Source: Flavobacteriaceae bacterium
GTDB taxonomy: Bacteria; Bacteroidota; Bacteroidia; Flavobacteriales; Flavobacteriaceae
Direction: 5' to 3'
Assembly (NCBI GenBank): GCA_027068695.1
Contig: JAMOMG010000155.1
Coordinates: 1-10,450, forward strand
Length of the DNA stretch: 10,450 bases
The position numbers and the translations under genes are program-made. The notes beneath the pieces were generated by a model. The model saw nothing but the letters and a program-made list of their open reading frames with translations. It was not told the DNA's origin and ran no database searches. Of this stretch, positions 1 to 6,042 are shown one piece after another. Position 1 is the first letter of the stretch; each line of letters begins with the position of its first letter.

Positions 1-575
1 TCTTGCTTAACAATGGTAAGCCCAGTTGATTCTAAATATTTAAGGTTGTAACCTTTGTTTAATGCTTCTGAAGTAAAGGCTTCCCATTCATTTAAAGAAT
101 AACCTAATTGAAATTTTCGAATAGTTTCATCTGTAAAACCACGTTCTTTAAAGTAACTCAATCCAATTGCGATACCTTGATTGTCTTCTAATAATATTTT
201 ATGAAAATAATCTCGTGCAAACTCAGAAACCAAAAACATACTTTCCCGCTCATCTGCTTCCTCTTTTTGGGCATCAGTTTGTTCAGTTTCTTCAATTTCA
301 ATATTGTATTTTTTTGCCAAATACCGAATAGCTTCTGGATACGAATAATGCTCATGTTCCATTAAAAATGAAATAGCATTTCCTCCTTTTCCTGTACTAA
401 AGTCTTTCCAAATTTGCTTTACAGGTGAAACCATAAACGAGGGAGTTCGCTCATCTGAAAACGGGCTCAAACCTTTAAAATTACTTCCCGCCTTTTTTAA
501 CTGAACAAATTCACCAATAACCTCCTCAACACGAGCAGTTTCAAAAACGCTATCTATAGTTTCTCTGGAAATCAA
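1..575 (-). CDS. dnaG: DNA primase DnaG, N-terminal part (gene runs off the left edge)
   Basis: DnaG makes the short RNA primers used by the replisome at the fork. About 191 residues are visible, beginning MISRETIDSVFETARVEEVIG. They cover the N-terminal CHC2-type domain (about residues 5-95), a charged linker (about 95-115) and the start of the catalytic core, ending at ESTGLTIVKQ. The fold signature is well kept (KGLSPFSDERTPSF, GKGGNAISFLM). However, the four residues that align with the CHC2 zinc ligands (spacing 2, 17, 2) are Ser37, Ser40, Asp58 and Thr61, so zinc binding is unlikely. The start is TTG at 575-573. An in-frame TAA lies five codons upstream with no ATG between, and the first in-frame ATG is Met48, inside the conserved domain. 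The gene lies downstream of clpX, separated from it by a terminator. Identity is secure; the C-terminal helicase-binding part is outside the window. Confidence 0.95.
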   Translation of the reverse strand, partial: MISRETIDSVFETARVEEVIGEFVQLKKAGSNFKGLSPFSDERTPSFMVSPVKQIWKDFSTGKGGNAISFLMEHEHYSYPEAIRYLAKKYNIEIEETEQTDAQKEEADERESMFLVSEFARDYFHKILLEDNQGIAIGLSYFKERGFTDETIRKFQLGYSLNEWEAFTSEALNKGYNLKYLESTGLTIVKQ

Positions 576-616
576 TATTCTAATTTTTTAAGATTCCTAA
601 ATTACAAAATTTCGAT

Positions 617-650
617 AAAAAAATCACCCATTATAAAAATAAGGGTGATT
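617..650 (-). terminator. Rho-independent terminator of clpPX
   Basis: A perfect 8-base-pair stem (AATCACCC at 622-629 with GGGTGATT at 643-650) and a 13-base loop. Read on the minus strand it is followed by a run of seven T (617-623, partly inside the stem). It starts 28 bases beyond the clpX stop and ends upstream of dnaG, so it should end the clpP-clpX transcript and separate it from dnaG. Confidence 0.8.
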
Positions 651-677
651 AAATTTTATTTTATTATTTATTTTAAA

Positions 678-1919
678 TTAAGAAACTGCTTTTAACTTTT
701 TTAACGTTGATTTATTTATCTTATTTTCTGCATATTTCCTGGTAACCTTTAGTTGTTTTTCATCTGTACTCGGTAATTCAAACATTGCATCTGTTAAAAT
801 GGCCTCACAAAGTGATCTCAAGCCTCGAGCACCTAATTTATACTCAACAGCTTTTCCAACTATATACATCAATGCATTTTCATTGATAGAAAAATCAATA
901 CCATCCATTTTAAATAACTTTTGGTACTGTTTGATGATTGAATTTTTTGGTTCTGTTAAAATAGCTCTTAGTGTGTCTTCATCTAAAGGATTCATATGGG
1001 TTAATACTGGTAAACGTCCAATAATTTCAGGTATTAAACCAAATGTTTTTAAATCGCTAGGAATGATATATTGTAACAAGTTTTCTTCTTCAATTTTATC
1101 TACTTTTATTGAAGCGCTATAGCCTACTGCTTGCCTGTTTAATCTTTTTCCTATTACTTTATCAATTCCTGAAAAAGCCCCTCCTGCAATAAAAAGAATA
1201 TCTTTGGTATTTACTTCAATAAATTTTTGATCAGGATGTTTCCTTCCTCCTTTCGGTGGAACATTTACAACAGAACCTTCTAAAAGTTTCAATAACGCTT
1301 GTTGAACACCTTCTCCTGATACATCACGTGTTATAGATGGATTATCACCTTTACGTGCTATTTTATCTATCTCATCAATAAAAACAATACCTCGTTCTGC
1401 TTTAGTTACATCGTAATCTGCTGCCTGTAATAAACGTGTTAATATGGTTTCAACATCTTCACCAACATAACCGGCTTCAGTTAAAACTGTAGCATCTACA
1501 ATACAAAAAGGCACATTTAACATTTTTGCAATAGTACGAGCTATTAATGTTTTTCCTGTTCCTGTTTCCCCTACTAAAATAATATTACTTTTTTCTATTT
1601 CAATATCATCTTCATCTTTGGTAACAGGTTGTAATAATCTTTTATAATGGTTATAAACCGCAACTGACATTACACGTTTTGCTTGATCCTGACCAATCAT
1701 ATATTGGTCTAAAAATTCTTTAATTTCTCTTGGTTTTTTTACAATCAATTCAGAAGTGAGAGAAGAACTACTATTTTCAGCCATTTCTTCTATTACAATT
1801 CCGTGTGCTTGCTCAATACACTTGTCACAAATATGTGCATCTAAACCTGCAATAAGCAAATCGGTTTCTGGCTTCTTTCTACCACAAAACGAACATTCTA
1901 AAACTTCCTCTTTTGCCAT
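678..1919 (-). CDS. clpX: ATP-dependent Clp protease ATP-binding subunit ClpX
   Basis: ClpX is the hexameric AAA+ unfoldase that recognises tagged or misfolded cytoplasmic proteins and threads them into ClpP. The 413 residues show the full family layout. The N-terminal zinc-binding domain has Cys9, Cys12, Cys31 and Cys34. Walker A is GETGTGKT (117-124), the pore-1 loop is GYVGED (150-155) and Walker B ends in Asp182-Glu183. The RKHP pore loop is at 226-229, the arginine finger is Arg302 in GRLP, and sensor 2 is Arg365 in GARGLRS. The tripeptide aligning with the ClpP-docking IGF loop of E. coli ClpX is Val-Gly-Tyr (265-267), a conservative variant. The start [12 protein letters not shown] sits just before the zinc finger, as in the family. 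The gene lies 38 bases downstream of clpP on the same strand, so the two are very probably co-transcribed. Length is normal. Confidence 0.98.
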   Translation of the reverse strand: MAKEEVLECSFCGRKKPETDLLIAGLDAHICDKCIEQAHGIVIEEMAENSSSSLTSELIVKKPREIKEFLDQYMIGQDQAKRVMSVAVYNHYKRLLQPVTKDEDDIEIEKSNIILVGETGTGKTLIARTIAKMLNVPFCIVDATVLTEAGYVGEDVETILTRLLQAADYDVTKAERGIVFIDEIDKIARKGDNPSITRDVSGEGVQQALLKLLEGSVVNVPPKGGRKHPDQKFIEVNTKDILFIAGGAFSGIDKVIGKRLNRQAVGYSASIKVDKIEEENLLQYIIPSDLKTFGLIPEIIGRLPVLTHMNPLDEDTLRAILTEPKNSIIKQYQKLFKMDGIDFSINENALMYIVGKAVEYKLGARGLRSLCEAILTDAMFELPSTDEKQLKVTRKYAENKINKSTLKKLKAVS

Positions 1920-1957
1920 TTTTTCAGTTATTTGGTAACCTTAAATTTAAAACTTTA

Positions 1958-2617
1958 TTATTTTCTCACTAAAATCTCATCAATCATTCCATAAGCCTTT
2001 GCTTTATCAGCTTTCATCCAATAATCTCTATCAGAATCCGCATGAACTTTCTCAATAGTTTGACCAGAATGTTTAGAAATTATTTGGTATAATTCATCTT
2101 TTAATTTTAATATTTCACGTGCGGTAATTTCAATATCACTGGCTTGCCCTTGAGCTCCTCCCATTGGCTGATGAATCATTATACGAGAATGTGGTAACGC
2201 AGATCGTTTCCCTTTGGTTCCTGCACACATTAATACAGCTCCCATTGAGGCTGCCATTCCTGTACAAATTGTAGCTACATCGGGTTTTATAAATTGCATT
2301 GTATCATATATTCCCAAACCAGCATAAACTCCTCCTCCTGGAGAATTTATGTATATTGAAATATCTTTAGAGCTGTCTACACTTTCTAAAAATAATAATT
2401 GAGCTTGTATAATATTGGCTACATTATCATCAATACCTGATCCTAAAAAAATTATTCTATCCATCATTAAACGTGAAAACACATCCATTTGTGCTACGTT
2501 TAACTGACGCTCTTCAATAATATATGGTGTAACACTACTTACCAACTTGTCGTAATGCATACTGTTAATTCCTTGACCTTTTATTGCAAATTTTTTAAAT
2601 TCTTTTCCGTAATCCAT
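1958..2617 (-). CDS. clpP: ATP-dependent Clp protease proteolytic subunit ClpP
   Basis: ClpP is the serine peptidase that forms the double-heptamer degradation chamber capped by ClpX. The 219 residues carry the catalytic triad with the spacing of E. coli ClpP: Ser124 in GMAASMGAVL, His149 in MIHQPMGG, and Asp198 in DSDRDYW. The oxyanion-site glycines are in SPGGGVYAGLGIYD (92-105). About 30 residues precede the conserved core; the first part is probably a propeptide removed by self-processing, as in other ClpP proteins. The start MDYGKEF matches the N-terminus I remember for flavobacterial ClpP; Met20 is a less likely alternative. It is the first gene of the clpP-clpX pair and is transcribed away from the M1 peptidase gene. 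Trigger factor, its usual upstream neighbour in many bacteria, is 3.4 kb away here. Confidence 0.98.
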   Translation of the reverse strand: MDYGKEFKKFAIKGQGINSMHYDKLVSSVTPYIIEERQLNVAQMDVFSRLMMDRIIFLGSGIDDNVANIIQAQLLFLESVDSSKDISIYINSPGGGVYAGLGIYDTMQFIKPDVATICTGMAASMGAVLMCAGTKGKRSALPHSRIMIHQPMGGAQGQASDIEITAREILKLKDELYQIISKHSGQTIEKVHADSDRDYWMKADKAKAYGMIDEILVRK

Positions 2618-2644
2618 TTTACAGGTTTTAAAATATTAAGGGTG

Positions 2645-2652
2645 TAAAGATA
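2645..2652 (-). promoter_or_regulatory. Possible -7 element of the clpP promoter
   Basis: On the minus strand the bases read TATCTTTA, one mismatch from the Bacteroidota -7 consensus TAnnTTTG. It sits 27 bases upstream of the clpP start, which would give a leader of roughly 20 bases. I see no convincing -33 TTTG at the right spacing, so this is tentative. Confidence 0.3.
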
Positions 2653-2739
2653 TGAAGTATTTATGAATTGTTTATTTGTTTATTTATGGAATCTTTAATT
2701 TCTGATTTATAGTTTCGAATTTATTTAGAGGTTTCTATG

Positions 2740-2747
2740 TATATTTG
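2740..2747 (+). promoter_or_regulatory. Putative -7 element for the M1 peptidase gene
   Basis: TATATTTG is an exact match to the Bacteroidota -7 consensus TAnnTTTG. It lies 23 bases upstream of the ATG at 2771, in the AT-rich gap between the divergent clpP and peptidase genes. A clear TTTG at the usual 19-21 base spacing is not present (TTTC at 2713-2716 is somewhat too far), so the promoter is supported by one half only. Confidence 0.45.
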
Positions 2748-2770
2748 GTGTTTATTTTATACCTTTTTCT

Positions 2771-4369
2771 ATGAAAATTAATTTATCGTTCACTCTCTTC
2801 TTTTTAGTGATAACCTCAACCCTCACTGCTCAAAACTATAAACAACGTTTAAATACCATTGATATACAACACTATAAATTAACAATTATTGTTAATGATA
2901 CAACCAACAGCATTGATGCTACAACACAAATTCAACTAAAATTTAAGAAACCTGTAACTGAATTTCAACTTGATTTGGTTAATAAGGACAGTATTAGCGG
3001 TAAAGGCATGGTTATAGATTCTATTTATCAAAATAACGTAAAGGTTACTTTTTCACACAAAAAAAATAAAATACAAATCCAGCCTAAACATCCTTTTCCT
3101 GGCATAGTGTACACATACACCATTAAATATAGCGGTGTTCCAAAAGATGGATTAATTATTGGTAAAAACATGTATGGTGATAGAACTTTCTTTGGAGATA
3201 ACTGGCCTAACAGAGCACACAATTGGTTTCCTTGTGTAGATCATCCATCAGATAAAGCAACCATTGAATATATTATTAAGGCTCCAAATCAATATCAGGT
3301 TATTGCAAATGGTTTTCAAGTTGAAGAAACCAACATAGATAATATAACAAAACAATATCATTGGCAAACGCTTGCTCCTTTACCTACAAAAGTAATGGTG
3401 ATAGGCATTGCCAAATTTGCAGTTCAAAATATTGGAGAAACACACAATGTTCCTGTTTCAACTTGGGTATACCCTCAAACAAAAGAACAAGGATTTAATG
3501 ATTTTTCTAATGCAAAAAAAATACTCAACTTTTTTATTGAAAATATAGGGACATACCCTTTTCAAAAATTAGCAAATGTACAATCCAAAACACGCTTTGG
3601 AGGTATGGAAAATGCTGGGAATATTTTTTATTTTGAAAAAGCTGTGAATGGCAAACAAAATCATGATGACTTAATTGCACATGAAATTGCACATCAATGG
3701 TTTGGAAATACTGTTTCGGAGATTGACTGGCCTCACCTGTGGCTAAGTGAAGGATTTGCAACCTATTTTACAGATTTATTTATTTTAGAAAATAAAGGGA
3801 AACCTGACTTCTTAGAAAGAATAAAAAATGAGCGTAAAACAATTTTAAATTTTTATCAAAAAAAACAACTTCCTGTAGTTGATACTAAAACAACAAATTA
3901 TATGAAGTTATTAAATGCGAATTCCTATCAAAAAGGAGCTTGGGTTTTACATATGCTTAGGCATAAATTAGGTGATACCATTTTTCAAAAGGGAATACAG
4001 GATTATTATGAAAAATATAAATTCAAGAATGCCTCAACAACTAATTTTAAAAATGTAATGGCCAAAGCATCTGGTAAAAATTTAGATATTTTCTTTTCAC
4101 AATGGCTTTATAAATCTGGACACCCAATACTCAAAACTAATTGGATTTATTACAATAAAAAAGTTCGCTTAATAATAGAACAAACTCAAAAAACTATTTT
4201 TCAATTCCCTTTAGATCTAAAATTTATTTATAAAGATGGAACTTCTGAAGTTAAAACCATTCAAATTACAACTAAAAATGAACCCTTTGTAATTGATACA
4301 AAAGGAGATGTTAAAGCTATAAAATTTGACCCAAATACTTGGTTGTTATTTGAATTAGCCCCTAATTAA
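2771..4369 (+). CDS. Secreted M1-family metallopeptidase (aminopeptidase)
   Basis: A zinc-dependent peptidase of family M1, probably removing N-terminal residues from peptides outside the cytoplasm. The 532 residues begin with a signal peptide (Lys2, hydrophobic stretch about 5-18, likely cut after Ala20 in LTA-QN). There is no lipobox cysteine, so a periplasmic or exported soluble enzyme is expected. The substrate-anchoring GGMEN motif is at 277-281. The zinc site is HEIAH at 304-308, with the third ligand Glu327 in WLSEGFATYF (HEXXH-X18-E). The transition-state tyrosine is probably Tyr386 in SYQKGAW. The N-terminal beta domain precedes the catalytic domain. The C-terminus is a short beta-rich segment (about 440-532), without the long helical domain of PepN-type enzymes (about 850 residues), and I see no type IX secretion sorting domain. 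Substrate cannot be read from the sequence. It lies 31 bases upstream of the helicase gene. Confidence 0.93.
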   Translation: MKINLSFTLFFLVITSTLTAQNYKQRLNTIDIQHYKLTIIVNDTTNSIDATTQIQLKFKKPVTEFQLDLVNKDSISGKGMVIDSIYQNNVKVTFSHKKNKIQIQPKHPFPGIVYTYTIKYSGVPKDGLIIGKNMYGDRTFFGDNWPNRAHNWFPCVDHPSDKATIEYIIKAPNQYQVIANGFQVEETNIDNITKQYHWQTLAPLPTKVMVIGIAKFAVQNIGETHNVPVSTWVYPQTKEQGFNDFSNAKKILNFFIENIGTYPFQKLANVQSKTRFGGMENAGNIFYFEKAVNGKQNHDDLIAHEIAHQWFGNTVSEIDWPHLWLSEGFATYFTDLFILENKGKPDFLERIKNERKTILNFYQKKQLPVVDTKTTNYMKLLNANSYQKGAWVLHMLRHKLGDTIFQKGIQDYYEKYKFKNASTTNFKNVMAKASGKNLDIFFSQWLYKSGHPILKTNWIYYNKKVRLIIEQTQKTIFQFPLDLKFIYKDGTSEVKTIQITTKNEPFVIDTKGDVKAIKFDPNTWLLFELAPN

Positions 4370-4378
4370 TTTTAAACC

Positions 4379-4386
4379 TATATTTG
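4379..4386 (+). promoter_or_regulatory. Putative -7 element for the helicase gene
   Basis: TATATTTG in the 31-base gap between the peptidase stop and the helicase start is an exact match to TAnnTTTG. It would give a transcript starting only about 8 bases before the ATG at 4401. A TTTG at 4349-4352 is 26 bases upstream, longer than the usual spacing. The helicase may therefore have its own promoter as well as read-through from the peptidase gene. Confidence 0.4.
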
Positions 4387-4400
4387 CAAAAAATAGAACA

Positions 4401-5732
4401 ATGAACTTTTCCGATTTAAACTTAAACCGCTTTTTATTAGACGCTCTAACTGAGATGGGGTTTGAAACTACAACTCCTATTCAAGAAAAAGCCTTTTCTG
4501 AAATTATGAGCGGTAAAGACATTGTAGGAATTGCACAAACAGGAACTGGTAAAACATTTGCTTATTTACTACCTATTTTAAAACAGCTCACGTTTTCTAC
4601 TCAAAAACATCCACGTGTGTTGATTATTGTACCAACCAGAGAATTGGTAGTTCAAGTTATAAAAGATATCGAAAATTTAACACCGTACATTAATGTACGT
4701 TTTGCAGGTGTTTATGGTGGCACAAACTTAAATAAACAAAAACAGTTGGTGTATGAAGGACAAGATATTTTAGTTGCAACTCCAGGCCGTTTGTTAGATT
4801 TAGCGTTGGATGGTGTTTTAAAATTGAAATTTATTCAAAAATTTGTAATTGATGAAGTAGATGAAATGATGAATCTTGGTTTTAGACCACAATTGGTTAC
4901 GTTATTAGATTTATTACCAAAAAAACGTCAAAGCATTTTATTTTCGGCCACATTAACTAAAGAAGTCTCGGGCATTTTAAATCAATTCTTTAAATCTCCT
5001 GTTAAAATTGAAATTGCGAGTAGCGGAAGTCCGTTAGACACTATTAAACAACTTGCTTACCCTGTACCAAATTTTTATACAAAAATTAATTTTTTGGTAC
5101 ATTTACTAAAAAATAAAGAAACTTTTACTAAAGTATTGGTTTTTGTAAAAAATAAAAAACAAGCCAATATTTTATTTGAAGAAATGGAAGAACTTCTCCC
5201 TGGAGAAACAAATGTAATTCACTCTAACAAAACGCAAAATTATCGTTTACGAGCAGTAAAAAACTTTGAAAAAGGCTTTTTTAATATCTTAATTGCTACT
5301 GATATTATTGCGCGTGGTTTAGATTTAACAGATGTAAGCCATGTAATTAATTTTAATATTCCTGAAGAACCTGAAAATTACATGCACCGAATTGGAAGAA
5401 CAGGTCGTGCGGAACAAGAGGGAACTGCCATCTCCTTTTTTACAGAAGAAGAAGCTGATTATTTAGGTGAAATTGAACTGCTAATGAATACTGAAATCGA
5501 TGTTTTAGACCTTCCTGAAACTATTGAAATTTCTACACAGAAAATTGCAGAAGAAATGCCAAAAATAGCACCCGAAAGAACCGGTAAAAAAACCACTATT
5601 GCCGAACCAAGTGGCGCTGCATTTCACGAAAAGAAAGAAAAAAACAGACGTGTTAATTTAGGTGGCTCCTACCGAAGAGAAATTGCTAAAAAATACAAAA
5701 AACCTAAAACCAGAGGACAAAAACGGAAGTAA
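4401..5732 (+). CDS. DEAD-box ATP-dependent RNA helicase (DEVD variant)
   Basis: An RNA-dependent ATPase that unwinds short RNA duplexes, likely acting in ribosome assembly, RNA decay or cold adaptation; the exact role cannot be told from sequence. The 443 residues show all helicase motifs: Q motif around PIQ at 26-28, Walker A AQTGTGKT (45-52), PTREL (78-82), GG (106-107) and TPGRL (127-131). Motif II is DEVD (151-154), motif III SAT (182-184), motif V ATDIIARGLD (299-308) and motif VI HRIGRTGR (329-336). Motif II differs from the family name by Ala to Val; both acidic pairs needed for magnesium and ATP hydrolysis remain. The C-terminal 60 residues or so are rich in Lys and Arg (for example KKYKKPKTRGQKRK at the end), a typical non-specific RNA-binding tail. 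The closest general group is RhlE/RhlB-like, but I would not assign a symbol. Confidence 0.93.
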   Translation: MNFSDLNLNRFLLDALTEMGFETTTPIQEKAFSEIMSGKDIVGIAQTGTGKTFAYLLPILKQLTFSTQKHPRVLIIVPTRELVVQVIKDIENLTPYINVRFAGVYGGTNLNKQKQLVYEGQDILVATPGRLLDLALDGVLKLKFIQKFVIDEVDEMMNLGFRPQLVTLLDLLPKKRQSILFSATLTKEVSGILNQFFKSPVKIEIASSGSPLDTIKQLAYPVPNFYTKINFLVHLLKNKETFTKVLVFVKNKKQANILFEEMEELLPGETNVIHSNKTQNYRLRAVKNFEKGFFNILIATDIIARGLDLTDVSHVINFNIPEEPENYMHRIGRTGRAEQEGTAISFFTEEEADYLGEIELLMNTEIDVLDLPETIEISTQKIAEEMPKIAPERTGKKTTIAEPSGAAFHEKKEKNRRVNLGGSYRREIAKKYKKPKTRGQKRK

Positions 5733-5792
5733 AATTAGATAATTTTAAGAAAAAGTAAAGACAAAAGACCAATAATTAGCAACGAAGACGTT

Positions 5793-5879
5793 GACGAAGA
5801 CCAACAACCGAAACCTAACAGGTTTTAAAAACCTGTTAGGTTTACATACCACTCAAAGACAAAGACGATGACCAACAAC
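5793..5879 (+). repeat. Imperfect direct repeats flanking a palindrome
   Basis: GACGAAGACCAACAAC at 5793-5808 recurs as GACGATGACCAACAAC at 5864-5879: 15 of 16 bases identical, offset 71 bases. Similarity extends weakly upstream (21 of 26 bases over 5783-5808). The perfect palindrome at 5811-5843 lies between the copies. This could be a short tandem duplication carrying the palindrome, or simply drifted GAC-rich repeats; the two copies are too short to tell. Confidence 0.6.
5811..5843. repeat. Perfect 33-base palindrome (REP-like element)
   Basis: AAACCTAACAGGTTTT, a single central A, then the exact reverse complement AAAACCTGTTAGGTTT: 16 base pairs with no mismatch. From memory, AACCTAACAGGTT-type palindromes recur between genes in flavobacterial genomes, which suggests a dispersed REP-like element. 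No poly-T run follows either arm directly, so it is not a classical terminator, although as RNA it would fold strongly downstream of the helicase. Confidence 0.8.
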
Positions 5880-5886
5880 TACTTCA

Positions 5887-5924
5887 TGTGATTCTTCACT
5901 GCGTTCAGAATGACAGTTTTTTTT
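5887..5924 (+). repeat. Degenerate dispersed-repeat hairpin with T tract
   Basis: TGTGATTCT at 5887-5895 pairs with AGAATGACA at 5907-5915 except for one G:G mismatch, leaving an 11-base loop. Eight T (5917-5924) follow after one G. The wording ATTCTTCACTGCGTTCAG..AATGACA resembles a common intergenic repeat of Bacteroidota (inference from memory). It could act as a weak terminator for the helicase transcript, but the stem is short and AT-rich. Confidence 0.45.
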
Positions 5925-5984
5925 GTGAGTATGAGTAATGGCGAAGGACTTCACTCAAAACTAACAAGCTCAGTGTGACAAAAT

Positions 5985-6022
5985 AAAAACTCCTTTATAA
6001 AAGATTATAAAGGAGTTTTTTT
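5985..6022. terminator. Strong bidirectional terminator between helicase and tig
   Basis: A perfect 16-base-pair stem: AAAAACTCCTTTATAA at 5985-6000 with its exact complement at 6005-6020, and a 4-base loop AAGA. The right arm runs into a T tract on the plus strand, and the left arm does so on the minus strand (TTTTTATTTT). It begins 20 bases beyond the tig stop, so it should terminate tig and also stop plus-strand transcripts coming from the helicase. Confidence 0.92.
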
Positions 6023-6042
6023 AATTCTGAATGTTAACTATT

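Larger units (their letters stand above)
5733..6042. other. Repeat-rich 310-base non-coding gap between convergent genes
   Basis: This stretch separates the plus-strand helicase from the minus-strand tig. I see no credible protein gene in it. Going left to right it holds GAC-rich direct repeats around a perfect palindrome (5793-5879), a weak hairpin followed by eight T (5887-5924), a segment ending CTCAGTGTGACA (about 5951-5980), and a strong terminator (5985-6022). Several pieces look like remains of dispersed intergenic repeats rather than unique sequence. Confidence 0.75.

Noticed and set aside
799..1122. Open frame of 107 codons on the plus strand, antisense to clpX
   Set aside because: It lies wholly inside clpX, which has complete family motifs; the translation is rich in Ser/Ile/Phe with no recognisable domain, typical of a shadow frame.
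3534..3761. Open frame of 75 codons on the minus strand, inside the M1 peptidase gene
   Set aside because: It spans the antisense of the HEXXH region, which is under strong constraint on the plus strand; nothing supports a second protein.
5793..5879. Minimal CRISPR array from two 16-base repeats
   Set aside because: Only two imperfect copies, the spacer-like interval is itself a perfect palindrome, and no cas gene is present.
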